The notes under the pieces were generated by a model. It was not told the DNA's origin and did no database searches. It saw nothing but the letters and a program-made list of their open reading frames with translations. DNA of 52,426 bases, from positions 1 to 52,426 of the forward strand of contig JAEEON010000070.1 of assembly GCA_016284305.1 (NCBI GenBank), given 5' to 3'. The translations under genes were made by a program, and so were the position numbers. How positions within the stretch are numbered: position 1 is the stretch's first letter; each line of letters begins with the position of its first letter. Shown in pieces: positions 44,756-52,426 of the stretch. The DNA comes from Bacteroidales bacterium (GTDB lineage: Bacteria; Bacteroidota; Bacteroidia; Bacteroidales; F082).

Positions 44756-47275
44756 ATGCGAGTAGGCCTGTTTGTTTTGTTTCTGCTATTTTCCATTTCA
44801 GCGTTCGCCCAAAAGGAGTCGAAGGGTTTGATTTATGGTAAAGTGGTTGATGAGCAAAACATGCCTATTGATTTGGCCAATGTTGCGGTGTCGGAGATTT
44901 CGTTGGGGGTGACGACCAACTCGAAAGGTCGCTATGAACTCAGCCTGCCTGCCGACACTACGCTGACGGTGAATTTCACCTTTGTGGGGTTCCGGACCAT
45001 ACAACGCACAGTGCGTCTCAAGCCTGGCGAGAAGAAGAAGGTGGACGTCATACTGGAGTCCGTCTCGATGAGTCTTCCCGATGCCGTCATTTCCGACCGG
45101 GCCATCGAAGCCTCGAGTCTCACCCGCTTGGATGCCAAGAAGGCAACCTTGCTTCCATCCATTGGTGGTGGGGTCGAGAACTTGATCAAGACCTTGCCTG
45201 GAGTCATATCCAACAACGAACTTAGCTCGCAATACACGGTTCGAGGGGGTAACTTCGACGAGAATTTGATTTATGTCAATGGCATAGAGATTTATCGTCC
45301 TTTCCTTGTCGGTTCGGGTCAACAAGAGGGCCTCTCATTCGTGAACTCGCGTCTGGTGAACAACATCGAGTTCTCAGCGGGCGGCTTCGCTGCGGAGTAT
45401 GGCGACAAGATGTCGTCGGTGCTTGACGTTACCTATAAGAAACCTCGTGAGACGGCAGCCTCGCTGGCGCTGAGCCTGCTTGGTGCTGAAGCGCATGTGG
45501 AAGGTGTTGCTGGAAAGGATAAGTTCAGCTATCTCGTTGGTGCCCGTTATAAAAACACGGCCATTGCACTCAACTTGATGGATACCAAAGGCGATTACCG
45601 ACCTAACTTCACCGATGTCCAGGCACTCTTCAACTACAAGATCAATGACCACTGGGATGCCTCCTTGTTGGGCTATTTTTCCAAAAACCAATACTACCTG
45701 ATCCCCCAATCTTCTTCAGCCAATACGGGTTACATCAACATGGTTGTCCGTCTTGACGTCTTCTTTGAGGGTATGGAAATGGATAACTATACCACCGGCC
45801 TTGGCGCTCTGACTTTCGATTACAAGCCCCATAAGGACTTGGATCTCAAGTTCATCGCTTCGGCTTACTCGGCTTATGAGACGGAGACTTACGACATTTT
45901 AGGCGAGTATTTCCTTGGTCAGGTGGAGACCTCGCTCGGCTCGGAGCAGCAAGGCAACGTGGTTACCAACATGGGTACTGGCGCCTACCTGAAACACGCC
46001 CGTAACGCATTCTATGTGCAAGTCTATAATCTTGACCATAAGGGGATGCGAGTCCACGATAGCAATGTGCTGAAATGGGGCTTCCGTTACCAGCGACAGA
46101 ATGTTGACGATGTGGTGAATGAGTGGAACATGGTGGATTCAGCAGGATACAGTCTCCCGCACGCCATGGACAGCATAGGCACAATGCCCAGTACCCTTCC
46201 AGAGCTGCAGCTCGACATGTTTCATCGGGCTCATCATCTGTTGGGCCTCAACAACGCCGATGCCTTTGTCCAACAATCACTTACCTACCCTGTGCATGAC
46301 GAGGGTGAGCTTGTGCTGACCTTTGGTGCTCGTGCCAATTATTGGGATTACAATCACAAGGTCTATTTCAGTCCGCGTGCGGGCATCGCCTACAAGCCGA
46401 ATCTCACCGACCGCGATTTGGTGTTGCGTCTCTCCGGAGGAGTCTATCAGCAGACACCGTTCTATCGTGAGTTGCGCAACCGCGACGGCTCACTGTATCC
46501 GAATGCTGAACCTCAAAGGTCTTATCAAGCCATCCTGGGAGCGGATTATAAGTTCCATGCCTGGGGTCGGCCCTTCATCCTGACCTCAGAGGCCTATTAC
46601 AAATATTTGGATCGCATCATTCCTTATGATGTGGATAATGTCCGCATCCGTTATTATGCCGACCAAAGGGCTAAAGGTTATGTCACGGGACTGGATTTCA
46701 AGGTCAACGGCGAGTTCGTCAAGGGCATCGACAGCTGGGCGAGTCTCTCGTTCATGCGCAATAGGGAAGATGTGGAAGGCGATTATTACTTGGTGGATTC
46801 AGAGGGGAAGAGGCTTCCGTTTTACAACCATTCCGACGCTGCTGTCGCCGACACGGTGTTCATGGGTTGGCATAATCGTCCCTCGCACCAACGCGTGAGT
46901 TTCTCTTTGTTCTTCCAAGACTACATTCCCAATGCTCCAACGTGGAAGGTCAACATGACGCTGACCTTTGGCTCGGGTATGCCGGTTAACAGCAACGACT
47001 CCGATTTCTATAATCCCACGACTACCTATCCTGCATATAAGCGTGTAGATATTGGTTTCGTGAAGCAACTCATCAATGAAGGCAGTAGCTTCCGCAAGGG
47101 TAATCCCCTGAATTACGTGAAGAATATGTTTGTGAGTTTGGAGGTGTTCAACCTTCTGAACATCTCAAACACAGTATCATACACTTGGGTGAAAGACATC
47201 TATAACAATACCTATGGCATCAATAGTTATTTGACGCCACGGTATGTTAACTTGAAGATTGTCACCGAGTTTTAG
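44756..47275 (+). CDS. TonB-dependent receptor
   Basis: The 839-residue outer membrane protein has a signal peptide (1-18), a CarboxypepD_reg-like domain (about 24-105, LIYGKVVDEQNMPIDLANV), a plug domain (about 110-230, SSQYTVRGGNFDENLIYVNG) and a 22-stranded barrel ending in YLTPRYVNLKIVTEF. It takes up a ligand with energy from TonB. No SusD partner is next to it, so it is not a classical SusC/D pair; the substrate is unknown. Its last four bases overlap the convergent aminopeptidase gene. Confidence 0.93.
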   Translation: MRVGLFVLFLLFSISAFAQKESKGLIYGKVVDEQNMPIDLANVAVSEISLGVTTNSKGRYELSLPADTTLTVNFTFVGFRTIQRTVRLKPGEKKKVDVILESVSMSLPDAVISDRAIEASSLTRLDAKKATLLPSIGGGVENLIKTLPGVISNNELSSQYTVRGGNFDENLIYVNGIEIYRPFLVGSGQQEGLSFVNSRLVNNIEFSAGGFAAEYGDKMSSVLDVTYKKPRETAASLALSLLGAEAHVEGVAGKDKFSYLVGARYKNTAIALNLMDTKGDYRPNFTDVQALFNYKINDHWDASLLGYFSKNQYYLIPQSSSANTGYINMVVRLDVFFEGMEMDNYTTGLGALTFDYKPHKDLDLKFIASAYSAYETETYDILGEYFLGQVETSLGSEQQGNVVTNMGTGAYLKHARNAFYVQVYNLDHKGMRVHDSNVLKWGFRYQRQNVDDVVNEWNMVDSAGYSLPHAMDSIGTMPSTLPELQLDMFHRAHHLLGLNNADAFVQQSLTYPVHDEGELVLTFGARANYWDYNHKVYFSPRAGIAYKPNLTDRDLVLRLSGGVYQQTPFYRELRNRDGSLYPNAEPQRSYQAILGADYKFHAWGRPFILTSEAYYKYLDRIIPYDVDNVRIRYYADQRAKGYVTGLDFKVNGEFVKGIDSWASLSFMRNREDVEGDYYLVDSEGKRLPFYNHSDAAVADTVFMGWHNRPSHQRVSFSLFFQDYIPNAPTWKVNMTLTFGSGMPVNSNDSDFYNPTTTYPAYKRVDIGFVKQLINEGSSFRKGNPLNYVKNMFVSLEVFNLLNISNTVSYTWVKDIYNNTYGINSYLTPRYVNLKIVTEF

Positions 47276-48693
47276 TACACTCCCGGCATCTTGATCCATT
47301 CGCGACCTTGTGCGCACATCTCTTCGACTTCAGCCACGGTCTTTGGGATGGGGCGGCCTAAGATACGGCAGCCGTCGTCGGTGATGAGCAGGTCGTCCTC
47401 GATGCGGATGCCTCCGAAGTCTTTGTAGCTCTCCAGTTTGTCGTAGCAGATGAAGTCCTTGTGTTTGCCTTCGGCTTTCCAAAGATCGATGAGGGTGGGG
47501 ATGAAGTAGATTCCTGGCTCATCGGTGACCACAAAACCTGGTTTCAGGGTCTTGCCGCAGCGCAGGCAGCTGAAGCCTTGCTTGGTGGATCGCGGAGTGA
47601 TGTCGTCGTAGCCCACGTAGGTCTCGCCAAGTCCTTCCATGTCGTGTACGTCCATGCCCAGCATATGGCCCAGTCCATGAGGCATGAAGAGCCAATGGGC
47701 ACCATTCATCAAGGCATCGTCAACATTGCCTTTCATCAGGCCGACGTCTTTCAAGCCCTCGATGAGGGTGCGACAAGCCAGAGTGTGCATGGTCATGTAA
47801 GGCATGTAGGGGCGGGTGTTGGCAGCTACTTTTTGGTTGGCGGCAAGCACAATCTCGTAGATTTCACGTTGCCGTTGGTTGAACTTGCCTCCCACCGGGG
47901 TGGTGCGGGTGAAGTCGCTGGCGTAATAGTTTTCGGTCTCGGCACCAGCATCACACACCATCATGCGTCCTTCTTTAAGTACGTTGTGATGGCCGTGGTT
48001 GTGCAGTGTCTGTCCATCAACGCTGAGGATGACGGGGAACGACACGGGGCCTCCTCCTGAGAGTGAAAGGCCTTCCACCATGCCGGCGATTTCTTGTTCC
48101 ACCATGCCCGGCTTGCACATCTTCATGGCTGTGGTGTGCATGTAATAGGCGGTATTGGCGGCACGTTCCATTTCAGCGATTTCGAGTTCGCTTTTGACTT
48201 CGCGCATGGCGATGACGGCCTTGATGAGTTCCACGCTGACGTAGTCGGCTACCTTGTTGACGTTGCAGCCAAGCCAGTTGGCGCACTGAATCTGGGTGTC
48301 GCCACGGTAGGTGGGCAGGATGTGGATCTTACGACCTTTGGCCAAAGCCTGTTGGATATACTCTCCAAAACGGTTGAAGTCGCGGCAGTCGCTGATACCG
48401 ATGCTCTCGCCCTGCTCTTTCAGTGAGGGGAGGGGACCACACCAGATCACGTCGTCGATGGTGACTTCCACTCCGAAGATCATTTCCTCGCCGCTCTCGA
48501 AGTCGATGACGCCGACCAAATCGGGATGGTTGAGTCCAAAGAAATAGGAGAAATTGCTGTCCTGTCGGTAGATATAGGTGTTGTCAGGATAGTTGAAAGG
48601 AGCCTCGTTGTTGGCAGGGAAGAAGGCGATGCCCGTGTTGATCATCTTCTTCAAGGTGGCCCTGCGGCCAGCATATACGTCTTTATTGAACAT
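47272..48693 (-). CDS. Xaa-Pro aminopeptidase (aminopeptidase P, M24B)
   Basis: The 473-residue enzyme removes the N-terminal residue before proline. It has an N-terminal domain (about 1-170) and a pita-bread catalytic domain with the five metal ligands: Asp in VCDAGAE, Asp in SDFTRTTPV, His in HGLGHMLGMDVHD, Glu in TDEPGIYF and Glu in GIRIEDDLLI. The frame is open for 201 bases upstream of this ATG, but a -7 box (48724-48731) lies there, so the short start is right. The upstream part is discussed as a possible truncated immunity gene. Confidence 0.93.
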   Translation of the reverse strand: MFNKDVYAGRRATLKKMINTGIAFFPANNEAPFNYPDNTYIYRQDSNFSYFFGLNHPDLVGVIDFESGEEMIFGVEVTIDDVIWCGPLPSLKEQGESIGISDCRDFNRFGEYIQQALAKGRKIHILPTYRGDTQIQCANWLGCNVNKVADYVSVELIKAVIAMREVKSELEIAEMERAANTAYYMHTTAMKMCKPGMVEQEIAGMVEGLSLSGGGPVSFPVILSVDGQTLHNHGHHNVLKEGRMMVCDAGAETENYYASDFTRTTPVGGKFNQRQREIYEIVLAANQKVAANTRPYMPYMTMHTLACRTLIEGLKDVGLMKGNVDDALMNGAHWLFMPHGLGHMLGMDVHDMEGLGETYVGYDDITPRSTKQGFSCLRCGKTLKPGFVVTDEPGIYFIPTLIDLWKAEGKHKDFICYDKLESYKDFGGIRIEDDLLITDDGCRILGRPIPKTVAEVEEMCAQGREWIKMPGVY

Positions 48694-48723
48694 GTTAAAT
48701 GGTGTTTTGTTGATTTGTTGACG

Positions 48724-48731
48724 CAAAGATA
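48724..48731 (-). promoter_or_regulatory. -7 box for the aminopeptidase P gene
   Basis: TATCTTTG on the minus strand, 30 bases before the ATG at 48693. Confidence 0.72.
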
Positions 48732-48744
48732 ATGAATTATCGCG

Positions 48745-48894
48745 TTTCTGGGTGGAAGTGGGGGAAAAATCCTTATTAATTTCCCCTTTGATCACACTAT
48801 AAATAATCACGTCGTATATTTCATTATGAAAAGAAAAAACAACATAGTCTATTTCTTTAACTTTTTCAATAGATTGATAATGCTTAAACATCAT
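48745..48894 (-). pseudogene. truncated ORF after RHS tip, possible broken immunity gene
   Basis: An ATG at 48894, 15 bases after the RHS stop, begins MMFKHYQSIEKVKEIDYVVF ..., AT-rich and unlike the aminopeptidase. It runs in frame into the aminopeptidase gene with no stop codon. Its place fits an immunity gene whose 3' part has been lost at a junction near 48745-48760. The exact junction is not certain. Confidence 0.45.
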
Positions 48895-48909
48895 GTCAGC
48901 ATGTTCAAT

Positions 48910-50058
48910 TCAAATAAAATTCTTAGTTTTTGTCAGTCCAACTGTATTATGAAAAAAGCCACTATTTATTCCATGTACATCTATTCTTTCCATATCTACG
49001 AACAAAGGTCCCACATTTCCATGTAACCACCAGTCATCTGTTTCACTTTTTGTCAAATATCCATCCCAATCAGGTCTGTTCCCTAATTGTGAAAAATGAG
49101 AATATAGCCTGATTTCAGCATCTTTATTATTCTCGTCCAAATCAGTTGCCAAGGAAAGAGCTTTCTTATGGCTCATTCCCTGCCTGAAGTCCTCACGCCT
49201 CATGACAATAGCCTCTCCCTGTAACCCTTCGTCATCGGTGCCAAGGAAATACCCGTTGACATCATAAATAGGTGAGAACTTCCCTTCTCTCAGATCAGTG
49301 TTGAAGGCAGTGCCATTGCTCCTGTGGTTGCCAAAGTCATAATACACCATAGAATTCCAATCGTAATAGTTGCGAGATCCCCTCACCACATACCCACTCG
49401 GGTCGGTAAACCTCAAGGGATTGTTGAAGCAATAGCTGTAGCGGTTGTAAGCCTGCGAGCTCTGCTCGTCCTGGATTACCACGTCGGGAGAGAGCATGCG
49501 GCCAAGGATGGGATCGTAGAGACGTCCGTTGGCTCCGCCCAATTCACATCGCTCGGCAGTGCTCAAGCAAAGCTTGGCACTGCGCTCGCTTAACGTGAAT
49601 TTCATGTTGATCAGGTCGAACCCGTCATAGTGCTCGTGGAAGGTGTAGCCGCGGTTGAAGGTGTGGCTCACGTTGCCATAGCCGAAGTCCGTCGTGTTGC
49701 GCCGCCGTCCCCAGGCGTCGTAGCTGAGCCGCTGCTCATCGGTCCCGTTGCCGTCGGTGATGGTGGTCCAAGAGCCCAGGTTGTCCTTTATTCGGATGTT
49801 CCCGCCCAACTCCTCTTTCATACTGATGCGCTGGTGGTCATAGCCGTAGGCGTAGCTGATGCTGTCATTCCCCTGCTTGACCACACTCGCCTTGTCGAAG
49901 CCGGTGTAGGTCACGGCCTGAGGCGTGGCCGGGAACACGCCCTCCGCGGTTGTGGCGGCGTCCATGGCGTGGGGCCCCAGCCACACCTCCGTCAGCCGAT
50001 TCTGGCCGTCGTACGTGAAGGTCTCCTCCAAGTTTCTTATGAAGCTAAATTTTAGCAT
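48910..50058 (-). CDS. orphan RHS tip: core domain plus C-terminal effector region
   Basis: The 382-residue product is the end of an RHS protein without the long repeat part. It starts with RNLEETFTYDGQNRLTEVWL, contains YD-type repeats (LSYDAWGRRRNTTDF), and then the RHS core GRLYDPILGRMLSPDVVIQ and YSYCFNNPLRFTDPSGY (about 177-224). The core is split by 24 extra residues (153-176) encoded by a palindromic element. The effector region (225-382) with FSPIYDVNGYFLGTDDEGLQ and MSHKKALSLATDLDEN resembles Bacteroidota RHS tails; it ends early at TKTKNFI, where relatives appear to go on. No signal peptide; it is likely a displaced cassette. Confidence 0.82.
   Translation of the reverse strand: MLKFSFIRNLEETFTYDGQNRLTEVWLGPHAMDAATTAEGVFPATPQAVTYTGFDKASVVKQGNDSISYAYGYDHQRISMKEELGGNIRIKDNLGSWTTITDGNGTDEQRLSYDAWGRRRNTTDFGYGNVSHTFNRGYTFHEHYDGFDLINMKFTLSERSAKLCLSTAERCELGGANGRLYDPILGRMLSPDVVIQDEQSSQAYNRYSYCFNNPLRFTDPSGYVVRGSRNYYDWNSMVYYDFGNHRSNGTAFNTDLREGKFSPIYDVNGYFLGTDDEGLQGEAIVMRREDFRQGMSHKKALSLATDLDENNKDAEIRLYSHFSQLGNRPDWDGYLTKSETDDWWLHGNVGPLFVDMERIDVHGINSGFFHNTVGLTKTKNFI
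49541..49601. repeat. palindromic element within the RHS core
   Basis: Outer arms AATTCAC (49541-49547) and GTGAATT (49595-49601); inner stem GCAGTGC-T-CAAGC / GCTTG-GCACTGC with loop AAA (49556-49583). The whole insertion is 72 bases (49531-49602), a multiple of three. Confidence 0.9.
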
Positions 50059-50143
50059 TAATTACAAGGATTCATCAAAAACTGATAATAACAAAACTTG
50101 AGATACATTGTGTTTCTCCAAGAAACCACATCTAATTTCGCAT

Positions 50144-50932
50144 TTATAACAAAACTACACGTCCGTTTTTGTCAAAAACAAACTTTACTCCCTTCGTTGG
50201 ATCGCGAAGGAACCATGTTTGGGGATTAAACAACGAAAAGCCATTATAAGAATCGCTGTAAATATTACATTCTCTTTGTATAAATTCTTTGCCCTTTGCA
50301 GTAGTATATGTGAATCTTGGGTCAAAATCATAGTCCCAAGTCCACCATAACATCGTCATAGAAACCATTTGAAAGTCTTTCACATTTACAATGTAAATTC
50401 GATTGTAAATTGAATTAGGACATTCATTAAGCTCTGGCCATTCCTTTTTTGTCTTTTCCCATCTGTGCAACCGTTCATCAGATTCTCTCGATGCCACTAA
50501 ATAACTATCGTATTCCTCCGAAAGAGAGACCTTGCCTATGTAATAGAAAGTTTCCCTTGTTTTACAATTATTCAAATAATACTCAAAGACTCTGTATGTT
50601 GAATCGTATGGATACCCATCATCATTAATATATGGGAGAAAATCCCGGGACCAAACATTCTGATACCATCCTAAAAACAATATATCTGAAAGTTCTTCTG
50701 AAACAGGTTTCATGTGTTCATAAAGAATAGCACCTGTATCAACGTTGGCTATTAGAGCCTTGAAAATTTCTTCGTCAAGTACTGTGTTAGACTCAGGAAA
50801 AGAGACAGTAAGTCCAATGTCATTCACATATTCAAGGGTGTTGTTGTACATGTTATTTCGTATAGCACTACAACTTGTTAAAAGAATGGACATAGACACA
50901 ATAAACAGAATTCTTGGTATTTGCTTTGTCAT
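50144..50932 (-). CDS. putative RHS immunity lipoprotein
   Basis: The 262-residue product has a lipoprotein signal (MTKQIPRILFIVSMSILLTSC) and an unrecognised, aromatic-rich domain. It is AT-rich and lies after a tiny RHS fragment (51056-51124) and before the orphan RHS tip on the same strand. By position it is probably the immunity protein of an effector cassette that has been lost. No catalytic motif was seen. Confidence 0.65.
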   Translation of the reverse strand: MTKQIPRILFIVSMSILLTSCSAIRNNMYNNTLEYVNDIGLTVSFPESNTVLDEEIFKALIANVDTGAILYEHMKPVSEELSDILFLGWYQNVWSRDFLPYINDDGYPYDSTYRVFEYYLNNCKTRETFYYIGKVSLSEEYDSYLVASRESDERLHRWEKTKKEWPELNECPNSIYNRIYIVNVKDFQMVSMTMLWWTWDYDFDPRFTYTTAKGKEFIQRECNIYSDSYNGFSLFNPQTWFLRDPTKGVKFVFDKNGRVVLL

Positions 50933-51183
50933 GTCTTTATTATTTTTTGTCGTTTTTACATTACCATGGAGGAAGAGTAGTGATAGATGGTTGGTATCTT
51001 ATATCAAGAAATGATTTGTAGTATTTATTGTAAATTCCTTCCAAATGATTAGCATAGGCCCCAGCCACACTCCCGTCAGTCGGTTCTGGCTGTCGTACTG
51101 AAAATTCTCTTCAAGGTTTTTCATGTGGTCTTTTCTCGGGGATAATGAATAAACCCTATATGCTTATATATATAATTTCAACT
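50933..51183. other. 251-base gap holding an RHS fragment
   Basis: The gap contains only the RHS fragment at 51056-51124 and AT-rich DNA. No promoter box or terminator was clear. Confidence 0.5.
51056..51124 (-). pseudogene. RHS fragment: start of a tip cassette only
   Basis: Twenty-three codons MKNLEENFQYDSQNRLTGVW..GP are homologous to the first codons of the orphan tip ending at 50058 (NLEETFTYDGQNRLTEVWLGP). The homology stops at GP, then unrelated sequence begins. It marks a second tip whose body is deleted. Confidence 0.8.
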
Positions 51184-51768
51184 TTACAACTGATCAAACA
51201 ATATAATCCTACATTTCTCTATCTCTTTTACAAATTCAGCAAAAGAATAAGAGTCAAGTTTATTTTTGATATCTCTTTGTTGACTAACTTTATGGAAATG
51301 TACTAACAAACTATCACCTGTCTTTTCTTGATATTCTATAGCAAATTCTCGCCAAATAGCATAATTTTTTTCGTGGATGTTTTTATTGTAGTCGACCACA
51401 TTTTCTTTTACATAAATCTTTTGCGGTAGGTATTGCAAGGAATTAGTATGGTATTTGTATACATAAACACATAGTTTCCCATTAATTGAACAAATGGTAG
51501 AAAAACGTCCCATGTAACTATATGTGTTATCATCGAAATACAATGTGTCGGATAACAACTGTCTTGGGTATTTTTCCCATAGAACAAAATCAACAAATAC
51601 ACTGTCTTGTTTCGATTTTATAAATACATGAGGATTGCCCTCTAGAGAAACATAATGAGTTTCAGGTAGTCTGTTCATTGTTGCGTTAAAGAGCACTTCT
51701 TTTCGCGATGAACATGAAATACAGACAATTATTATTAATATTGAGAAAATGGAATGCTTTCTTTTCAT
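51184..51768 (-). CDS. putative RHS immunity lipoprotein
   Basis: The 194-residue product has a lipoprotein signal (MKRKHSIFSILIIIVCISC) and an unrecognised basic/aromatic domain with many beta strands. Its ATG lies 14 bases after the stop of the RHS effector at the right edge. By this effector-then-small-gene order it is the likely immunity protein of that effector. AT-rich like other genes in the cluster. Confidence 0.65.
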   Translation of the reverse strand: MKRKHSIFSILIIIVCISCSSRKEVLFNATMNRLPETHYVSLEGNPHVFIKSKQDSVFVDFVLWEKYPRQLLSDTLYFDDNTYSYMGRFSTICSINGKLCVYVYKYHTNSLQYLPQKIYVKENVVDYNKNIHEKNYAIWREFAIEYQEKTGDSLLVHFHKVSQQRDIKNKLDSYSFAEFVKEIEKCRIILFDQL

Positions 51769-51782
51769 ATATTCTTTTTTTC

Positions 51783-52426
51783 TTAAATGCCTATTATTAT
51801 AGGAGAGACTTGAATGCCAAATTGTCTAATAGCAAGTTGTGTCCAAAGCACACTCGGGCCAAGATAATTGATCATTGGAATGGTTGGTACTCCTGTCGTC
51901 CATAATGCTCTTGCTGCATAAGAAACACAACCATAATTAATTCCAAATCGCGTTTCGGTTATTCCCCACAAACCTTTCCCGTTCTCAAGATTATGATACA
52001 TCCAATCAACTATTTTTGTGTTCAGTTGCAGTGGTATTCTTTCCCAACCTTGTTCTGGTACATCTAACCAATGTTCTCCTCCTTCTGAGTATTTCTTAAA
52101 ATTACATTTCCACAACCAATCCAGCTTATTCTTTGCGTGGATGCGATTTTGATTTGCAACTGATATTTTTACAATGGTAGATGTTTCTCCATCCGCATCA
52201 TAAGAAACCTGCCGAATATTTGCATGTCCAATATTTCCTTTGGTTTTTTCATATTGATATTGATAAGAACCACCATCGAATCCTGTTATAATATCCTGTA
52301 AATTGGCCAAAGCGCCAAAGCCATAACCAATGTTTTGTAATGTAGAATTGCCTCTTTTCCCCAAGTATCCAAGCTTACCATGTGTGAAGTCAAAGGAAGC
52401 GACACCAATACTCAGCGAAATGCCAT
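51783..52426 (-). CDS. RHS C-terminal effector region, 5' part beyond window
   Basis: The frame is open to the window edge, so the N-terminus is missing. Visible is the RHS tail SLSIGVASFDFTHGKLGYLG followed by IGYGFGALANLQDI, which is typical of Bacteroidota RHS proteins. The effector part has GHANIRQVSYDADGE and then GINYGCVSYAARALWTTGVP. A His followed about 100 residues later by a Cys in an N-x-x-C-S context is the order of circularly permuted papain-fold enzymes (LRAT/NlpC-like), so a thiol hydrolase or acyltransferase toxin is possible. This is inferred from the pattern. An immunity candidate follows 14 bases downstream. Confidence 0.75.
   Translation of the reverse strand, partial: GISLSIGVASFDFTHGKLGYLGKRGNSTLQNIGYGFGALANLQDIITGFDGGSYQYQYEKTKGNIGHANIRQVSYDADGETSTIVKISVANQNRIHAKNKLDWLWKCNFKKYSEGGEHWLDVPEQGWERIPLQLNTKIVDWMYHNLENGKGLWGITETRFGINYGCVSYAARALWTTGVPTIPMINYLGPSVLWTQLAIRQFGIQVSPIIIGI

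Noticed and set aside
47272..48894. 540-residue aminopeptidase P
   Set aside because: The extra N-terminus lies upstream of a good promoter box and is unlike the enzyme in composition.
1..52426. tRNA and rRNA genes
   Set aside because: No cloverleaf with a T-loop GTTCRANYC context or rRNA motifs was found by eye.

Overview
The window is chromosomal DNA from a member of the Bacteroidota, most likely the order Bacteroidales. Promoters carry the Bacteroidota -7 box TAnnTTTG, found here at about twenty sites, several with an upstream TTTG. Two proteins end in type A sorting domains of the type IX secretion system. Secreted proteins have LxxC lipoprotein signals, and there is a TonB-dependent receptor with a CarboxypepD_reg-like N-terminus. 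No rRNA, tRNA or CRISPR array was seen. I could not assign genus or species.

Region by region. 0-6.5 kb: a small C-terminally anchored protein, then a minus-strand tripartite RND efflux operon (lipoprotein, adaptor, permease, TolC). 6.5-13.4 kb: a large T9SS-exported PNGase F-like protein, a GNAT acetyltransferase, a lipoprotein, an EamA transporter and a second T9SS cargo. 13.4-15.2 kb: an orphan transcribed element and an AT-rich three-gene operon that looks like a toxin-antitoxin-chaperone (TAC) system. 15.3-28 kb: dnaK, pseudouridine catabolism (psuK-psuG), an omega-amidase/TadA ORF fusion, nitroreductase, AlkD-like protein, acyltransferase with a repeat-generated tail, AbrB-like protein, a repeat protein, and a GH78 rhamnosidase operon. 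28-35 kb: a five-gene operon for cell-surface polysaccharide O-acylation (MBOAT, two SGNH proteins, a LysM protein with a transglycosylase fold lacking the catalytic Glu, a YARHG protein). 35-41.6 kb: MATE exporter, an exosortase - ROK kinase - GH89 alpha-N-acetylglucosaminidase operon, and MscS. 41.6-52.4 kb: two clusters of RHS tip cassettes with putative immunity lipoproteins, on opposite strands, flanking gtrA, rpmB, a TonB receptor and aminopeptidase P.

The most striking theme is short repeats inside coding sequence. A palindromic repeat forms the in-frame linker of the amidase/TadA fusion. Another palindrome adds 24 residues in frame in the middle of the conserved RHS core motif. Six perfect 14-bp repeats encode the tail of an acyltransferase. 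A purine-rich inverted repeat replaces the core of an RHS pseudogene. This resembles the in-frame palindromic elements described in Rickettsia, but here in a Bacteroidota background.

Other points of interest are the candidate TAC operon, the PNGase F homologue with a Gln where one of three key acidic residues is expected, the pseudo-transglycosylase in the O-acylation operon, and the unusual operon of exosortase with GlcNAc-releasing and sugar-kinase genes.
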